Below the pieces are notes generated by a model. That model ran no database searches. It was not told the origin of the DNA and saw nothing but the letters and a program-made list of their open reading frames with translations. Below are positions 26,417 to 35,530 of a stretch of 64,000 nucleotides of DNA, in pieces; within the stretch, counting starts at the first letter, position 1; the number at the start of each line of letters is the position of its first letter. The DNA comes from Arthrobacter sp. NicSoilB8 (GTDB lineage Bacteria > Actinomycetota > Actinomycetes > Actinomycetales > Micrococcaceae), in assembly GCF_019977355.1 (NCBI RefSeq), contig NZ_AP024655.1, positions 2,170,001-2,234,000 on the forward strand. Direction: 5' to 3'. The position numbers were made by a program, and so were the translations under genes.

Positions 26417-26827
26417 TCAGTTGATGATTTCGCCTCGCTCATCCGCGCGGAGTGTTGCCAGACGTTCTTTCCACGCCTGTAGCGCCTCGGGTGTCTGTCG
26501 TGTCCAGTCGGTGACTTCGCCGACGACCCTGAGCGGGGCATTGCTGCGATATGACCGGGTGGGGTTGCCGGGGAATTTCTTGTCGGTCACGTTCGGGTCG
26601 TCCTCGAATGCCCCGGTCGGCTCGACGGCGTAGACGCGCGGGGCGCCGTCACCGGCCGCGAGTTCCGCAGCGAGTCCCGCACCGTTGGGAAGAGCGGTGA
26701 AATAGATGTGATTCATCACGACTTCGGGACGGTAGTTCGACCTGAAGCCAGGCGTAAGGAGATCTCCGTCCCGGAGGTTGGCTTTCGTGCCGTGAAAGAA
26801 CGGACCCTAGTCCAGCGGTTGGCTCAC
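26417..26827 (-). pseudogene. arr: Rifampin ADP-ribosyltransferase with amber codon 7
   Basis: Arr inactivates rifamycins by ADP-ribosylation. From GTG 26827 the frame reads V-S-Q-P-L-D, TAG (26807-26809), then GPFFHGTKANLRDGDLLTPG, MNHIYFTALPNGAGLAAELA, RVYAVEPTGAFEDDPNVTDK, KFPGNPTRSYRSNAPLRVVG, EVTDWTRQTPEALQAWKERL. All conserved blocks (FHGT, PTG-x-FEDDPN-T-KFPGNPT-SYRS) are present at full length, about 136 aa. The only visible lesion is one nonsense codon where Gln or Glu is expected. Starting later (GTG 26719) would lose the FHGT block. Confidence 0.85.
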
Positions 26828-26879
26828 AGGTACAGCCTAAGCCGACGACATCGCCGAACGGCCTCGGGCCCGGAGGACT

Positions 26880-27184
26880 CTCGATTTAAAGGCGATGGGG
26901 ACGCCATTTATCGCTGCGATATAGCCGCCATCTATCGCGGTGCCCTCGATGCGGTCTATTCCGGGGACAAGAAGCGCGGCACGGTAGGACTCAGGGTGCT
27001 CAAGGTCCTGGCCGAAAGCGATCTGGCGGAGGAAGGTGAACGGGCGGTCCTCGGAGCCGTGTGGGAAAAACCACTCGCCGACGCCGCCCGAGAAGCGTCC
27101 CGGGTGGACGGTCGCGACGGGCTGGCGGCAACGCTGCGGGCTGTTGTCGGCAGTTTCCGTACCCTTGGGGGTGAGCGGCGATGA
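26880..27184 (+). CDS. Uncharacterised protein, possibly 5' truncated
   Basis: Protein-like reading with short internal repeats ([20 protein letters not shown]), then [40 protein letters not shown] and a tail [10 protein letters not shown]. Its stop overlaps the next ATG (ATGA, 27181), and that next frame ([20 protein letters not shown]) ends after 40 codons. The coupled layout suggests a real operon cut at 27303. No family recognised and no clear start. Confidence 0.4.
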
Positions 27185-27341
27185 TCCCGAACCACCGGCA
27201 GCTCATACGCCTCGTGACCGGCGCCGACCCGGCATTTCTGGTCGGCAGCTTCGCCACCGACTTCCATTTCTTGATGCTCGGCCGTCAGAGTCTCCGGTGG
27301 TGATGCCGGGAGGGCGCGTGTTACTTTGCGCCGACGGCGCT

Positions 27342-28247
27342 CTAGCCCGCAGCCGGGCCCGCAATCTTGCGCAGGAGTCCGGCAAGGTGCTGAATGCCCG
27401 GGCTTTCGGTCATGGTCCTGCGGTGGACTATCCCCACACGACGGGCCGGCACGGGATGGACCGGTACAGCGACCACGTCCGCGGGCAGTGCGGGCCTGCC
27501 GAGACGAGGCACGAGCGCCACCACGGCCCCTTGCTCCACCAACGCGATGTGGGTTGCGAAGTCCGGATCGTAGACCCGGATATCCGGGACACGGCCCAGA
27601 TCGGCAAAAATCCGCAAGAGGGCCTCGTTGCAGATGGCGCCGTGCGGGGTGCTGATCCAGCGCTCATCAACCATAGCGGCAGCTTCCACCTCCGCCCTCC
27701 TCGCCAGGGGATGGTTGCGGTGAACCAGAAGATCAGCGATGTCATCGCAAAGCCACTCGAGCTTCACGTGCTCTGGGATCACAAGCGGGACGGAGTTCCA
27801 GTCGTGGACGATGCCGAGGTCGGCTTCCCCGCCGGCTACACGTTCCACCGCTTCACGTGGGTCTTCGGCCAGTACCGTGACGTCCAGATCAGTTCCGGAG
27901 GAAGCCAGCATGCCCAGCATCGGCCCCACGAGCCCCCGGCACGCGGTGGAGAAGGATACCACCTTCAATCGGCCGTACGGTTTGGCGGGATCGGCGAGGA
28001 GCGTGGACTGGAGCTCCTCCAGTTCGGCGAGAATGCGGCGCCCATAAGCGGCCAGGGTCAGTCCGCGTTCAGTCAGCAGCACCCCTCGGCCATGCCGCTC
28101 CAGAACCGAGACACCGGTCTGTTTTTCCAGCTTCTTGATCTGCTGCGATACCGCCGACGGGCTGAAGCCCATCACCTCTGATGCTGCAATGACGGAACCA
28201 TGGTGCTCAATCGCTGCCAGCGCCCGGAGCGCTCCGATGTCTATCAT
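27342..28247 (-). CDS. LysR-family transcriptional regulator
   Basis: 301 aa. Winged helix-turn-helix at residues 1-60 (IGALRALAAIEHHGSVIAAS, SPSAVSQQIKKLEKQTGVSV), then a LysR substrate-binding domain (YGRLKVVSFSTACRGLVGPM ... ADLGIVHDWN). ATG 28247. It is divergent from the EamA transporter gene with 73 bp between the starts, the usual set-up for LysR control of its neighbour. Confidence 0.93.
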   Translation of the reverse strand: MIDIGALRALAAIEHHGSVIAASEVMGFSPSAVSQQIKKLEKQTGVSVLERHGRGVLLTERGLTLAAYGRRILAELEELQSTLLADPAKPYGRLKVVSFSTACRGLVGPMLGMLASSGTDLDVTVLAEDPREAVERVAGGEADLGIVHDWNSVPLVIPEHVKLEWLCDDIADLLVHRNHPLARRAEVEAAAMVDERWISTPHGAICNEALLRIFADLGRVPDIRVYDPDFATHIALVEQGAVVALVPRLGRPALPADVVAVPVHPVPARRVGIVHRRTMTESPGIQHLAGLLRKIAGPAAG

Positions 28248-28320
28248 GAAGCAAACCTACATGCTATGCGGTGTAAATCAACGCTGGTGCTTCATTCTCC
28301 TGTCTGTCAGGGTGAGGAGC

Positions 28321-29328
28321 GTGAACCTTCGCCATTCCTTGCTTGCCACCCTCGTCGCTGTCTTGTGGGGCCTAAACTTCGTGGCCATCGACTTGGGCCT
28401 CCACACCAACGGACGCGACGTTCCGCCGTTGCTGTTCGTGGCCATGCGGTTTGTCCTGGTGGTCTTCCCCTGGATCTTCTTCGTGCGCAAGCCTGATGTC
28501 AGCTGGACCGCAATTATCGGCGTCGGACTCTTCATGAGCGCCGGCCAGTTCGGGCTGCTGTACCTGGCCATGGCGCTGGGCATGCCGGCTGGCCTGGCCT
28601 CCCTGGTACTACAGGCGCAGGTTCTGCTGACGGTTCTGTTGGCTGCAGTGTTCCTTGGCGAGCGGCCCAGCGGGCGTCAGTTGGCCGGCGTCGTACTTGG
28701 CGTCGCCGGCCTGGCAGTAGTGGCGGTGGGCCGCAGTGCCGTTGCCCCGCTACTTCCGTTCGTCGTTGTGTTGGCCGCGGCGCTTTCGTGGGCTGTGGGC
28801 AACGTGGTTGCACGCAAAGCGAAGGCGGCGTCGGGGCTGGGGCTGGTGGTCTGGTCCGGCGCGGTGGTCCCGCTCCCGCTCGCCGGACTTTCACTGATCA
28901 TCGATGGTCCCGATGCCATCACCGCAACGATCGGAGACCTCCAGCCCGCCACTGTCCTGAGCGCGCTCTACACTGCGGTTTTCGCTTCGCTGGTGGGCTA
29001 CGGGATCTGGAACCGGCTGCTCGCCAAGTACTCGCCGTCGGCCGTGGTCCCTTTCACGCTGCTAGTGCCGGTCGTGGGGATGAGCGCCGCGTGGCTGGCC
29101 CTGCAGGAGGTGCCCTCGGCCACCGAAGTGGCTGGCGGGCTGCTCCTGCTGGGAGGAGTGGCGACGGCGGTGCTCACCAGAAGCGGCGGGCGGATTCAAC
29201 GACCGGGCCCCGCTTTGCCGCCAGCGTTGGGGCCGGCTTCGGCCAGTGGCTTGCAGGTCCCAGATGCCGACGAACAAAAACCCCAGCAGCTGCAGGGATC
29301 AGCCAGTGGAAAACCGCCTGGGAACTGA
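28321..29328 (+). CDS. EamA/DMT-family exporter
   Basis: 335 aa, two EamA repeats, ten predicted helices. Starts VNLRHSLLATLVAVLWGLNF, as in RhaT/EamA proteins; second repeat at VVLAAALSWAVGNVVARKAK; ends VAGGLLLLGGVATAVLTRSG followed by a Pro/Gln-rich cytoplasmic tail. GTG 28321 is chosen because GAGGAG ends a few bases upstream. Probably exports an amino acid or metabolite under control of the divergent LysR. Confidence 0.9.
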   Translation: MNLRHSLLATLVAVLWGLNFVAIDLGLHTNGRDVPPLLFVAMRFVLVVFPWIFFVRKPDVSWTAIIGVGLFMSAGQFGLLYLAMALGMPAGLASLVLQAQVLLTVLLAAVFLGERPSGRQLAGVVLGVAGLAVVAVGRSAVAPLLPFVVVLAAALSWAVGNVVARKAKAASGLGLVVWSGAVVPLPLAGLSLIIDGPDAITATIGDLQPATVLSALYTAVFASLVGYGIWNRLLAKYSPSAVVPFTLLVPVVGMSAAWLALQEVPSATEVAGGLLLLGGVATAVLTRSGGRIQRPGPALPPALGPASASGLQVPDADEQKPQQLQGSASGKPPGN

Positions 29329-29428
29329 CCTAAAGGGATCGACTGCCCGTCGCGCTGAGGTCCTGTGCGGTGGTCCATGCATTGTTCACTTCTGAGACGC
29401 TCCGCCGCTTTTCAAGTGGGGTCAGGAG

Positions 29429-30142
29429 CTAGATGGTGATTCTGCGGTTGATGATTCTTTCCGCGGTGTCGTAGAGGGTCTGGTTGTGGGCGCGGGCGTA
29501 GGCGCGGAGCAGCACGAACGCCTCGTTCATGTCGACATTCGAGGTGTGGGCGATCACGCCCTTGGCCTGTTCGATCAGGATGCGGCTGTTGAGGGCGTGC
29601 TTGAGCTGTTCGTTGATCAGGGCGTTTTCCCGCGCCGCGCGTTCCTGCAGGAGAGTGATGGTTGCCACGTCCGCGAACGCCTGGGCTATTGCGGCGTCCT
29701 CGGCACTGAGGGGGCCGGTCTCTTGGCCAAAGAGATTCAGGGCACCGATGGTCCGGCTGCGCAGGCGCATCGGGACGGCGTGCAGGGACCGGAAACCCTG
29801 AGACAGGGCAGAAGACTGGAAGAGAGGCCACCGTGAGGCTTCGGCCGCTATGTCATCGATGGCTACAACAGCTCCAGAACGGTAGCAGTCCACACACGGC
29901 CCCGCACCGGCCTCGAGTTGGAGCACTTCGACCAGCTGGCTTTCCTCGCTCGTGGAGGCCATCACCTGAAGGTCTCCGGCCGGATCGACAAGCACGAGTC
30001 CGGCCGCAGCGGCGTCAAGAACGCCCACTGATTCATCCACCAGGGTGTGCAGGAGGTCCAAGACGTCGTAGTCCGCCACAAGGGAGTCCGCAATCTTGAC
30101 GAAAGCGGCGCTCACACGAACGGCACGGCCCATCATCGCCAT
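29429..30142 (-). CDS. GAF-ANTAR RNA-binding antiterminator
   Basis: 237 aa. GAF domain (residues about 20-165: DLLHTLVDESVGVLDAAAAG, AGAGPCVDCYRSGAVVAIDD, SLHAVPMRLRSRTIGALNLF), then an ANTAR helical bundle (180-235: LNSRILIEQAKGVIAHTSNV, AFVLLRAYARAHNQTLYDTA). ANTAR proteins bind paired hairpins in nascent RNA and prevent termination. The GAF sensor ligand is unknown. Follows the second GAF-ANTAR gene by 28 bp on the same strand, so probably one operon. Confidence 0.93.
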   Translation of the reverse strand: MAMMGRAVRVSAAFVKIADSLVADYDVLDLLHTLVDESVGVLDAAAAGLVLVDPAGDLQVMASTSEESQLVEVLQLEAGAGPCVDCYRSGAVVAIDDIAAEASRWPLFQSSALSQGFRSLHAVPMRLRSRTIGALNLFGQETGPLSAEDAAIAQAFADVATITLLQERAARENALINEQLKHALNSRILIEQAKGVIAHTSNVDMNEAFVLLRAYARAHNQTLYDTAERIINRRITI

Positions 30143-30170
30143 ACTCGGATTTTACCTGTACGGGCCCACC

Positions 30171-30863
30171 TCAGTCGCCCTCAGGGGTGAAGTCAAGGCT
30201 CCTGCTGACCACATCCCGGGCGACCTCCCGGACGGTACGGCCCTGGGCGAATGCGTACGCCCGCATCAGCAGGAGTGCGTCCCGTGCCGAAGTACCCGCC
30301 TGTGCCAGAACCATCCCTGTGGCCTGGTGGATCTCGCGCCGGGACAGCGGGGAGTCATCCGCCGGGGCGTCGGCTCCGTCCGCCGGGGTAAGGGTCAGGA
30401 GCTGGCGCAGCAACAGCCAGGTCGCGGCGTCGGCGAGTTGTGCGGCCGTAGAGTGCTCCGCCGGGCTGAGCGGGCCGGGTTCTGACCTGTAAAGCTCTGC
30501 CACGCCGACGTCCAGGGCACCGAGCATGAGCGGGAAGACGAAAAGGGCTCCAACGTGCAGTTCCAACAAGGATTCGGCAAAGACCGGCCACACGGTGTGT
30601 GGCCCCCGCCGCACGTCGGGAAGAAGCACAGGCCTGCGGGATATCAGAGCCTCCCAGCGCGGCCCTTCGCCGAGGTCGAACTGCAACTCATCGATTCGGG
30701 CCGCCACCGCGTCGCTGGCGCACACGATCGTCGCGGGTGACAGGCCGGAAAACACTGAAATCGCGGCGCCGGAGATCGTCAGCGACTCAAGAAATCCCTT
30801 GCACAGACTGGCATCCAGCCCTTCCGCCATTGAACCTGCGCCCGAGCCCGTGCCGTCAGCCAT
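30171..30863 (-). CDS. GAF-ANTAR antiterminator, second copy
   Basis: 230 aa. GAF-like sensor (SGAAISVFSGLSPATIVCAS, LGEGPRWEALISRRPVLLPD, LFVFPLMLGALDVGVAELYR), then ANTAR (LSRREIHQATGMVLAQAGTS, LLLMRAYAFAQGRTVREVAR). ATG 30863 has GGAGGA five bases upstream; upstream in-frame residues are non-conserved. Upstream partner of the GAF-ANTAR gene at 29429; divergent from the unknown gene at 31054 across 190 bp. Confidence 0.92.
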   Translation of the reverse strand: MADGTGSGAGSMAEGLDASLCKGFLESLTISGAAISVFSGLSPATIVCASDAVAARIDELQFDLGEGPRWEALISRRPVLLPDVRRGPHTVWPVFAESLLELHVGALFVFPLMLGALDVGVAELYRSEPGPLSPAEHSTAAQLADAATWLLLRQLLTLTPADGADAPADDSPLSRREIHQATGMVLAQAGTSARDALLLMRAYAFAQGRTVREVARDVVSRSLDFTPEGD

Positions 30864-31053
30864 TGTTCCTCCAGTTTGTGCACGCCTGAAATGGAACCGG
30901 TTGGCAGCTGTTGAATATTCTGCCGGCGGCTGGGGAGTGCCATGGCCCGGTCCTTTCAGGCCTACCTCCCCGATCCAATGCCAGATAAAATAAGTGTGTT
31001 GCCCCGGACCCTGGTAGCGCCATCCTGTCAGCGCACTTTCCAGGAGGCCCGTG

Positions 31054-31617
31054 ATGCGAGGCAATCCCATGATCCGTCCAGCGTCCACCCACCCGTATCA
31101 TCGGTCCGGACCCATCTCAGATGTTCCGCGCATCGTACGGTGGCAATTGGAAGAGGAACCACCGGCCGAACAACCTAATGCCGGCCAGGGATGGCCGCCG
31201 TCGCCGTCGGCCCTGGCACTCGAGGACCTCGCCACCGAGTTGGCCGAGTTCCTGAGAGGGCGGAGAAGGCCGGGGCCGGAACAGTTGCCTTCTTCCATTC
31301 GGCGTCGCAGCGGAGCGCAGGATTCCGGTGTCTGGCGGGACCAGCAGCTGGGTGAAATCGAGGATCTCGCCGGGGAACTGAAAAGGAAGGTAGCCCGGTA
31401 TGCGTCGTTGCGGGCAGTCCAATCCTCCGGCGCGAACACGGGCCCGGCCGATGCGACTGCTGTGGCGCGGATTCACCAGGCCCTGGAAGATATGGCCGCG
31501 ACTGCCATGGGTCTGGAAATCGCATCCCGGGAGCTGTTCCTTCGGACGGGGATGGCCGGGGACCAGGCTTTGAAGATTGAGGCAGCCCAGGAACAAACGG
31601 CAAGAAGCGCAGAATGA
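31054..31617 (+). CDS. Uncharacterised helical protein divergent from the GAF-ANTAR pair
   Basis: About 187 aa, soluble. A charged helical centre (ALEDLATELAEFLRGRRRPG, QLGEIEDLAGELKRKVARYA) and a helical end (ARIHQALEDMAATAMGLEIA, SRELFLRTGMAGDQAL). ATG 31054 is well placed after AGGAGG (six bases); the GTG immediately before is too close. No family recognised. It shares the regulatory gap with the GAF-ANTAR operon, so it could be a target or partner. Confidence 0.65.
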   Translation: MRGNPMIRPASTHPYHRSGPISDVPRIVRWQLEEEPPAEQPNAGQGWPPSPSALALEDLATELAEFLRGRRRPGPEQLPSSIRRRSGAQDSGVWRDQQLGEIEDLAGELKRKVARYASLRAVQSSGANTGPADATAVARIHQALEDMAATAMGLEIASRELFLRTGMAGDQALKIEAAQEQTARSAE

Positions 31618-31819
31618 CCAGCCGTATCGGGGTGGACACACCTAGCGGCCGATGGCCCATCTCCGAAAGCGGGGTCGCTGGCTCCACTGAGGTTTCCCGA
31701 AAGCGATTCTGATACTCCGGGCCGGCCGTTAGGAAGAGGATTCCATGGGCGACGCCGACGACCGTCAGCGTGATCACCGCCTCGGGCAGGGGGTGCTTTG
31801 GGTCTTCTCGCGCAGACGA

Positions 31820-32212
31820 CTATCCTGCTGTGTTCAACGGCCGGTCGCATTCCCGGCACGGCGTCCGCGCACCGACGTCGGCCAACAAGGTCACGAGCAG
31901 TCCTCCGGGTACGTGGCCCCATTTGTCGGCCACGACCTGGCACCACGCGGTGTGGTATTCCCACCCGTGCTTCATCACGTACACCTGGTGCGCGCCGAGG
32001 AGGGGTACTCCCATCCGTCGGGCCATCGGCTCGACCGGCTTGAGGCGGCCAAGGTCTCTGACCTCGGCGCGAGGGGAGTCGCTGGTCTGGCTCGCCTGAA
32101 AGTCGGCAAAGGTACTGACGGTCAGCTCGCCGCCAAAGACGTCCTTGTAAAACTCCATGGCTTCGCGGGCGTTGTTGCGGAAGCTCAGATAGGGATTGAG
32201 GCGGGCCGTCAT
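31820..32212 (-). CDS. VOC (PhnB-like) N-terminus joined to unrelated C-terminus
   Basis: 130 aa. Residues 1-45 (MTARLNPYLSFRNNAREAME, FYKDVFGGELTVSTFADF) are the first repeat of a PhnB-type VOC protein, which is normally about 140 aa with two repeats. From there it reads AHQVYVMKHGWEYHTAWCQV, DKWGHVPGGLLVTLLADVGA, RTPCRECDRPL, with a C-x-x-C and His that look like a small metal-binding domain. An in-frame deletion fusion is likely. Confidence 0.6.
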   Translation of the reverse strand: MTARLNPYLSFRNNAREAMEFYKDVFGGELTVSTFADFQASQTSDSPRAEVRDLGRLKPVEPMARRMGVPLLGAHQVYVMKHGWEYHTAWCQVVADKWGHVPGGLLVTLLADVGARTPCRECDRPLNTAG

Positions 32213-33056
32213 GGGGGATTCTCCTGGCTTCCAGTCGCGCTATAACGTCACCACCGGGCCATGCTAACAGTCCGCCATGGGCCCCAACAGGGGAATCCCG
32301 CTCGACGGGTCGGGGCTCCCTGGATCTCTGAGATTCACAGGGGAGTGCTGCACTCTAGCGGAAGTTCAGTAGCAGGAGGGTGATGAAAAGCCCGACGAAG
32401 AAGAGCACGCTGCGGAGCCACGCACCCACTGATAACGTGCCCGCGTCAGACTGGCTCCGCCGCCAACGGACGATGGAGCCAGTCACTGGGGTTGCGAATC
32501 GTCATTCCGAGGGAGAACGACGCTGTGGCGTGCCCCTATGCGGGCTGCTGTGCCACGGCATGAGAGTATGCGGCCAACCTACGGGTTTCCTTGCATCTCG
32601 GGGCAAGCTGGCCCGTGGAATGCGGCGCGGGGTGGGAGGCCTGGGGTTGGGGGCCGGCGTCGGCCCGGTCAAGTGCCTGCCGGCATGCTCCTACGGCGGC
32701 CGGGAGAGGGCGAGCCGGGTGTAGAGGACTTCGAATCCCTTGTTCAGGCCCTCGTTCAGCGCTGGCCATACCTGCTCTCGAGCCGCACCCGCGACGTCAT
32801 CCATGCCAGTCGCTGCCGCCTGCCTGTTGAGAAAGCCTCGCAGACGCAACACTTTGCTGGGTCAGCCACTGTCGGTAGGTCACTGGCGGGGCCGTAGTTT
32901 CGGACCAGGCTCCGTTCGTGGAGGAGATCGTGAACACGGCGGCCATCACCGCCGTCCGGGCGCAGCCGGTGAACGACCGCGCGTCAGCTGAGGCGTCCTC
33001 CGACGCGCTGCCCTCGGACGCGAGGCGCGCCGAGGGCAAGACCTAGCTCCGGGGTG
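32213..33056. other. Gene-poor stretch
   Basis: No intact gene of ordinary size. A minus-strand reading ending at TAG 32355 encodes a short hydrophobic peptide (WLRSVLFFVGLFITLLLLNF), possibly a small membrane protein without a clear start. Near 32920-33040 the plus strand reads FVEEIVNTAAITAVRAQPVN then DRASAEASSDALPS to a stop; it may be the tail of a lost gene. Confidence 0.35.
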
Positions 33057-33572
33057 CTAGCCGTTCTCGTTGCGGCGGTCAGTGCGGGCCACGGGGAGGT
33101 CGCCGAGCCGGTCCACCTGTTCGGCGAGGGCGTCGATCACGGCGCGGAGCTGGACCTGGGCCACTTTGGTGTAGGTGCGGACGTACTCGATCTCCTGAAT
33201 GGGGCTGATGTAGCCGTCCGCCGTGGCCTCCGGGGCCGGAACAGCCTGGCGCGTGGCCACGGAATCCTCGGCACGGCGCAGGATCTCGCCGTACTGGGCG
33301 CGGGCGCTGGCTACGAGGTCCTTCGAGTACTGCTCGGCCTCGGCCACAAACTTCTCCGCGAGGATCTGCGCCTGTGTGATGACCTTGACCATCTCGTCTT
33401 TCGCTGCGGGGCTTACCGCGCCCGGCTGGCGCTGGTCCGCCTCGAGTTGCTCGGCAACAGCCCGAAGGAACTCGTGGACGGCATGCTGGTCATACCCGCG
33501 GTCAATCACCTCGAACGAAGCGTTGCGGATGTCGGAAGGGCTGATGCGGTCTTCTGGGCTAGCGGTGCTCAT
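33057..33572 (-). CDS. DivIVA-domain protein
   Basis: 171 aa. N-terminal DivIVA motif (SPSDIRNASFEVIDRGYDQH, AVHEFLRAVAEQLE) then a coiled coil (KVITQAQILAEKFVAEAEQY, EILRRAEDSV). In actinobacteria such short DivIVA-like proteins attach to curved or polar membrane. ATG 33572 lies inside the last codons of the reductase fragment (14-bp overlap) and follows GAAGAGG. The partner gene upstream is truncated, so the old operon promoter may be lost. Confidence 0.88.
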   Translation of the reverse strand: MSTASPEDRISPSDIRNASFEVIDRGYDQHAVHEFLRAVAEQLEADQRQPGAVSPAAKDEMVKVITQAQILAEKFVAEAEQYSKDLVASARAQYGEILRRAEDSVATRQAVPAPEATADGYISPIQEIEYVRTYTKVAQVQLRAVIDALAEQVDRLGDLPVARTDRRNENG

Positions 33573-34060
33573 GGTATACCTCTTCCTGGTCTTCGCCGGT
33601 GGCCGAGGAGTTGTCCTCGACGCCTGCGTAGTCTTCGTACCGTATGTCGGAGCGCGGCGTGCCCGCCGCGACGAGTTCGCTGATGGTGTGCCCGACCATC
33701 GCCGTCGACCCGGCCACGAGGGCCAGTCGGCGGGGTGCCTCTGGGTGGGCCGCGGCCGCGGTGCCCACGTAGCCCTGGGCGCCGGGGAAGGTCGCGTCGT
33801 CGGAGACGACCGGGTGGTAGCTGAACCAGGGCTCGCTCGAAGCGAGTTCGGCGACCCGCTGCTGGTCATAGAGGTTCCACGGGACCCGCGCCCCGTGGAA
33901 GAGGTCCACCCGCGGCCCGGTGCCGCGCTCGCTCCATTGCTGCCGCGCGGCGTCGACTATCGAGGCCATCGGGGCGAGCCCGGTGCCGCCGGCAACCATG
34001 AGGAGGTCCCGCGAACCCTGGAGGGCATCACCGGATTCACCGATCCTGCGCCGTTCACCG
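33559..34060 (-). pseudogene. FAD/NAD(P)-binding oxidoreductase, C-terminal part
   Basis: Reads GSRDLLMVAGGTGLAPMASI (NAD-binding G-G-T-G-x-A-P), GPRVDLFHGARVPWNLYDQQ and FSYHPVVSDDATFPGAQGYV then GSTAMVGHTISELVAAG, the nucleotide-binding lobe of flavohemoprotein-type reductases. The FAD lobe and anything before it are absent; homology fades at about 34060. It is coupled by overlap to DivIVA. Confidence 0.8.
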
Positions 34061-34226
34061 GGGACACCGGAACCCGCGAAACCCTCCCGGCCCGCCGTTC
34101 CGTTGGATGGCCCGGCTCACTGCACCTCGGGGCGTCTCATCAAGGGTGTAGCCGGCGCGACCGCTGAGGTAGCCGGCGGAGGTTGTTTTGGTTCTGCTGC
34201 ACTGGAGGCCGGCGGCGCGGACGGAC

Positions 34227-34832
34227 TTAGCTGACGCGGCGATATCGGATGTGGGTGGCCAAGGGTGAGTGAAGCACCTCGGCGGGCTCGAAGCCGAAGG
34301 ATTCAACCCCGTCGAAGAGACGCTCGCCCGAACCGAGCAGGACCGGTGCGATGTCGAGGGTGAGCTCGTCGATCACGCTGGCGATCAATGCTTGCCTGAC
34401 GGTCGAGGCCCCACCGGCGATGTCCACACCGTTGTCCCCGGCGGCCTGGCGCGCTGCGGAGTAGGCCGCGTCGAAGCCCTCGGTGACGAAGTGGAAGGTC
34501 GTCCCGCCGTCCAACTGGATTGGGTCATGTCTGTGGTGGGTCAGCACGAACACAGGCGCGTGGTACGGCGGTTCGGCTCCCCACCACCCGGTCCATTCCT
34601 CATCCCAGTCCCCGCGGATCGGGCCGAACATGTTCCGACCCATCACGTACGCGCCCCGCGGGCGCATGAGCCACTCGTTCGCGACCTTGTCGGCGCCGTT
34701 GGCCCGCGGGTCGCCAATGTGCCAGCGGTGCAGCTCCAGCCCTCGCTTGCCCAGGGGGTTCTCGCGGCTCTGGTCCGGCCCGGCGACGAAGCCGTCCAGG
34801 GAGATCGACATGTGGCAGGTGGTGTCCGGCAT
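34227..34832 (-). CDS. RibD/DHFR-like reductase family protein
   Basis: 201 aa, full length. Begins MPDTTCHMSISLDGFVAGPD, then GAYVMGRNMFGPIRGDWDEE, HAPVFVLTHHRHDPI and NGVDIAGGASTVRQALIASV then DELTLDIAPVLLGSGERLFD. This is the NADPH-binding RibD C-terminal fold used by many actinobacterial reductases of unknown substrate. ATG 34832 has AGGAGG five bases upstream. Confidence 0.92.
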   Translation of the reverse strand: MPDTTCHMSISLDGFVAGPDQSRENPLGKRGLELHRWHIGDPRANGADKVANEWLMRPRGAYVMGRNMFGPIRGDWDEEWTGWWGAEPPYHAPVFVLTHHRHDPIQLDGGTTFHFVTEGFDAAYSAARQAAGDNGVDIAGGASTVRQALIASVIDELTLDIAPVLLGSGERLFDGVESFGFEPAEVLHSPLATHIRYRRVS

Positions 34833-35530
34833 CGCGAACCTCCTGAGTGATTGCGACTTGCGTGCGGTCGTGCAGGGATTCTGGGGAGCTTAGCACGTGA
34901 TGGCATCCTCGCCGACCTCGTCCGGCGGCTGGTCGCCTGCAGGGCTTTCTCAAAAGCCACTCCGAGTGGCTGTCTGCCCAGCCGCCAAAGGTGGCGTGTA
35001 CATCGCCCAGACCTGTGTAAACGTGATGCCCTGGCGCATCCGTGCCGCTCCCTGCTCTGTTTGCGCACATTGGGTAACTGCTTGGCTGAAGTAGTCCAGC
35101 CATGGCGGGCTGCGTAGCTATGGCGTTGGCATCTGGCACTGCTCAGCGCGGCCGCCGCGTTCGTCCCCCGTCCTCGCTCGGGGGTCGAAGCCAGATATGC
35201 TCGCCCTCGAGCGATCACTCCGCGAGACCTGTCATCGGACCCGAGGAGAGGCAGTTGTTCTACATCCAGAAGCAGGTGGGCCCGGGTCTTCGTCCACCTC
35301 CACACCCTTGGTTGGCAGATGTGCAATACAGTCTCGTTCGGCAGTGGCCAGCCGCCTCGGAGGCGGACTCTGACGCACTCATTGCCATGGAGGACGCGCT
35401 GGAGGGCGCACGCCCCGCCGCCCAAGGGGACAGAAGGAGCACCGACAAGTGGTCCCACAGCATTCTCGCCTCATTTCCGCTGGCGTAGAGTCTGGGCAGG
35501 ACACTGCAAACCGGATCGAAGGGATGACAA
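34833..35530. other. Gene-poor stretch with a GTGTACAT motif copy
   Basis: At 34983-35030 CCGCCAAAGGTGGCGTGTAC is a copy of the motif family also seen at about 1563, 18846, 39190 and 50808. A plus-strand frame ending at 35488 (LVRQWPAASEADSDALIAME) is open but has no good start. No other gene seen. Confidence 0.45.

Noticed and set aside
32380..32897. Two overlapping plus-strand frames of about 115 codons
   Set aside because: Compositionally biased (Arg, Gly, Ser, Cys), no ribosome site and no family resemblance.
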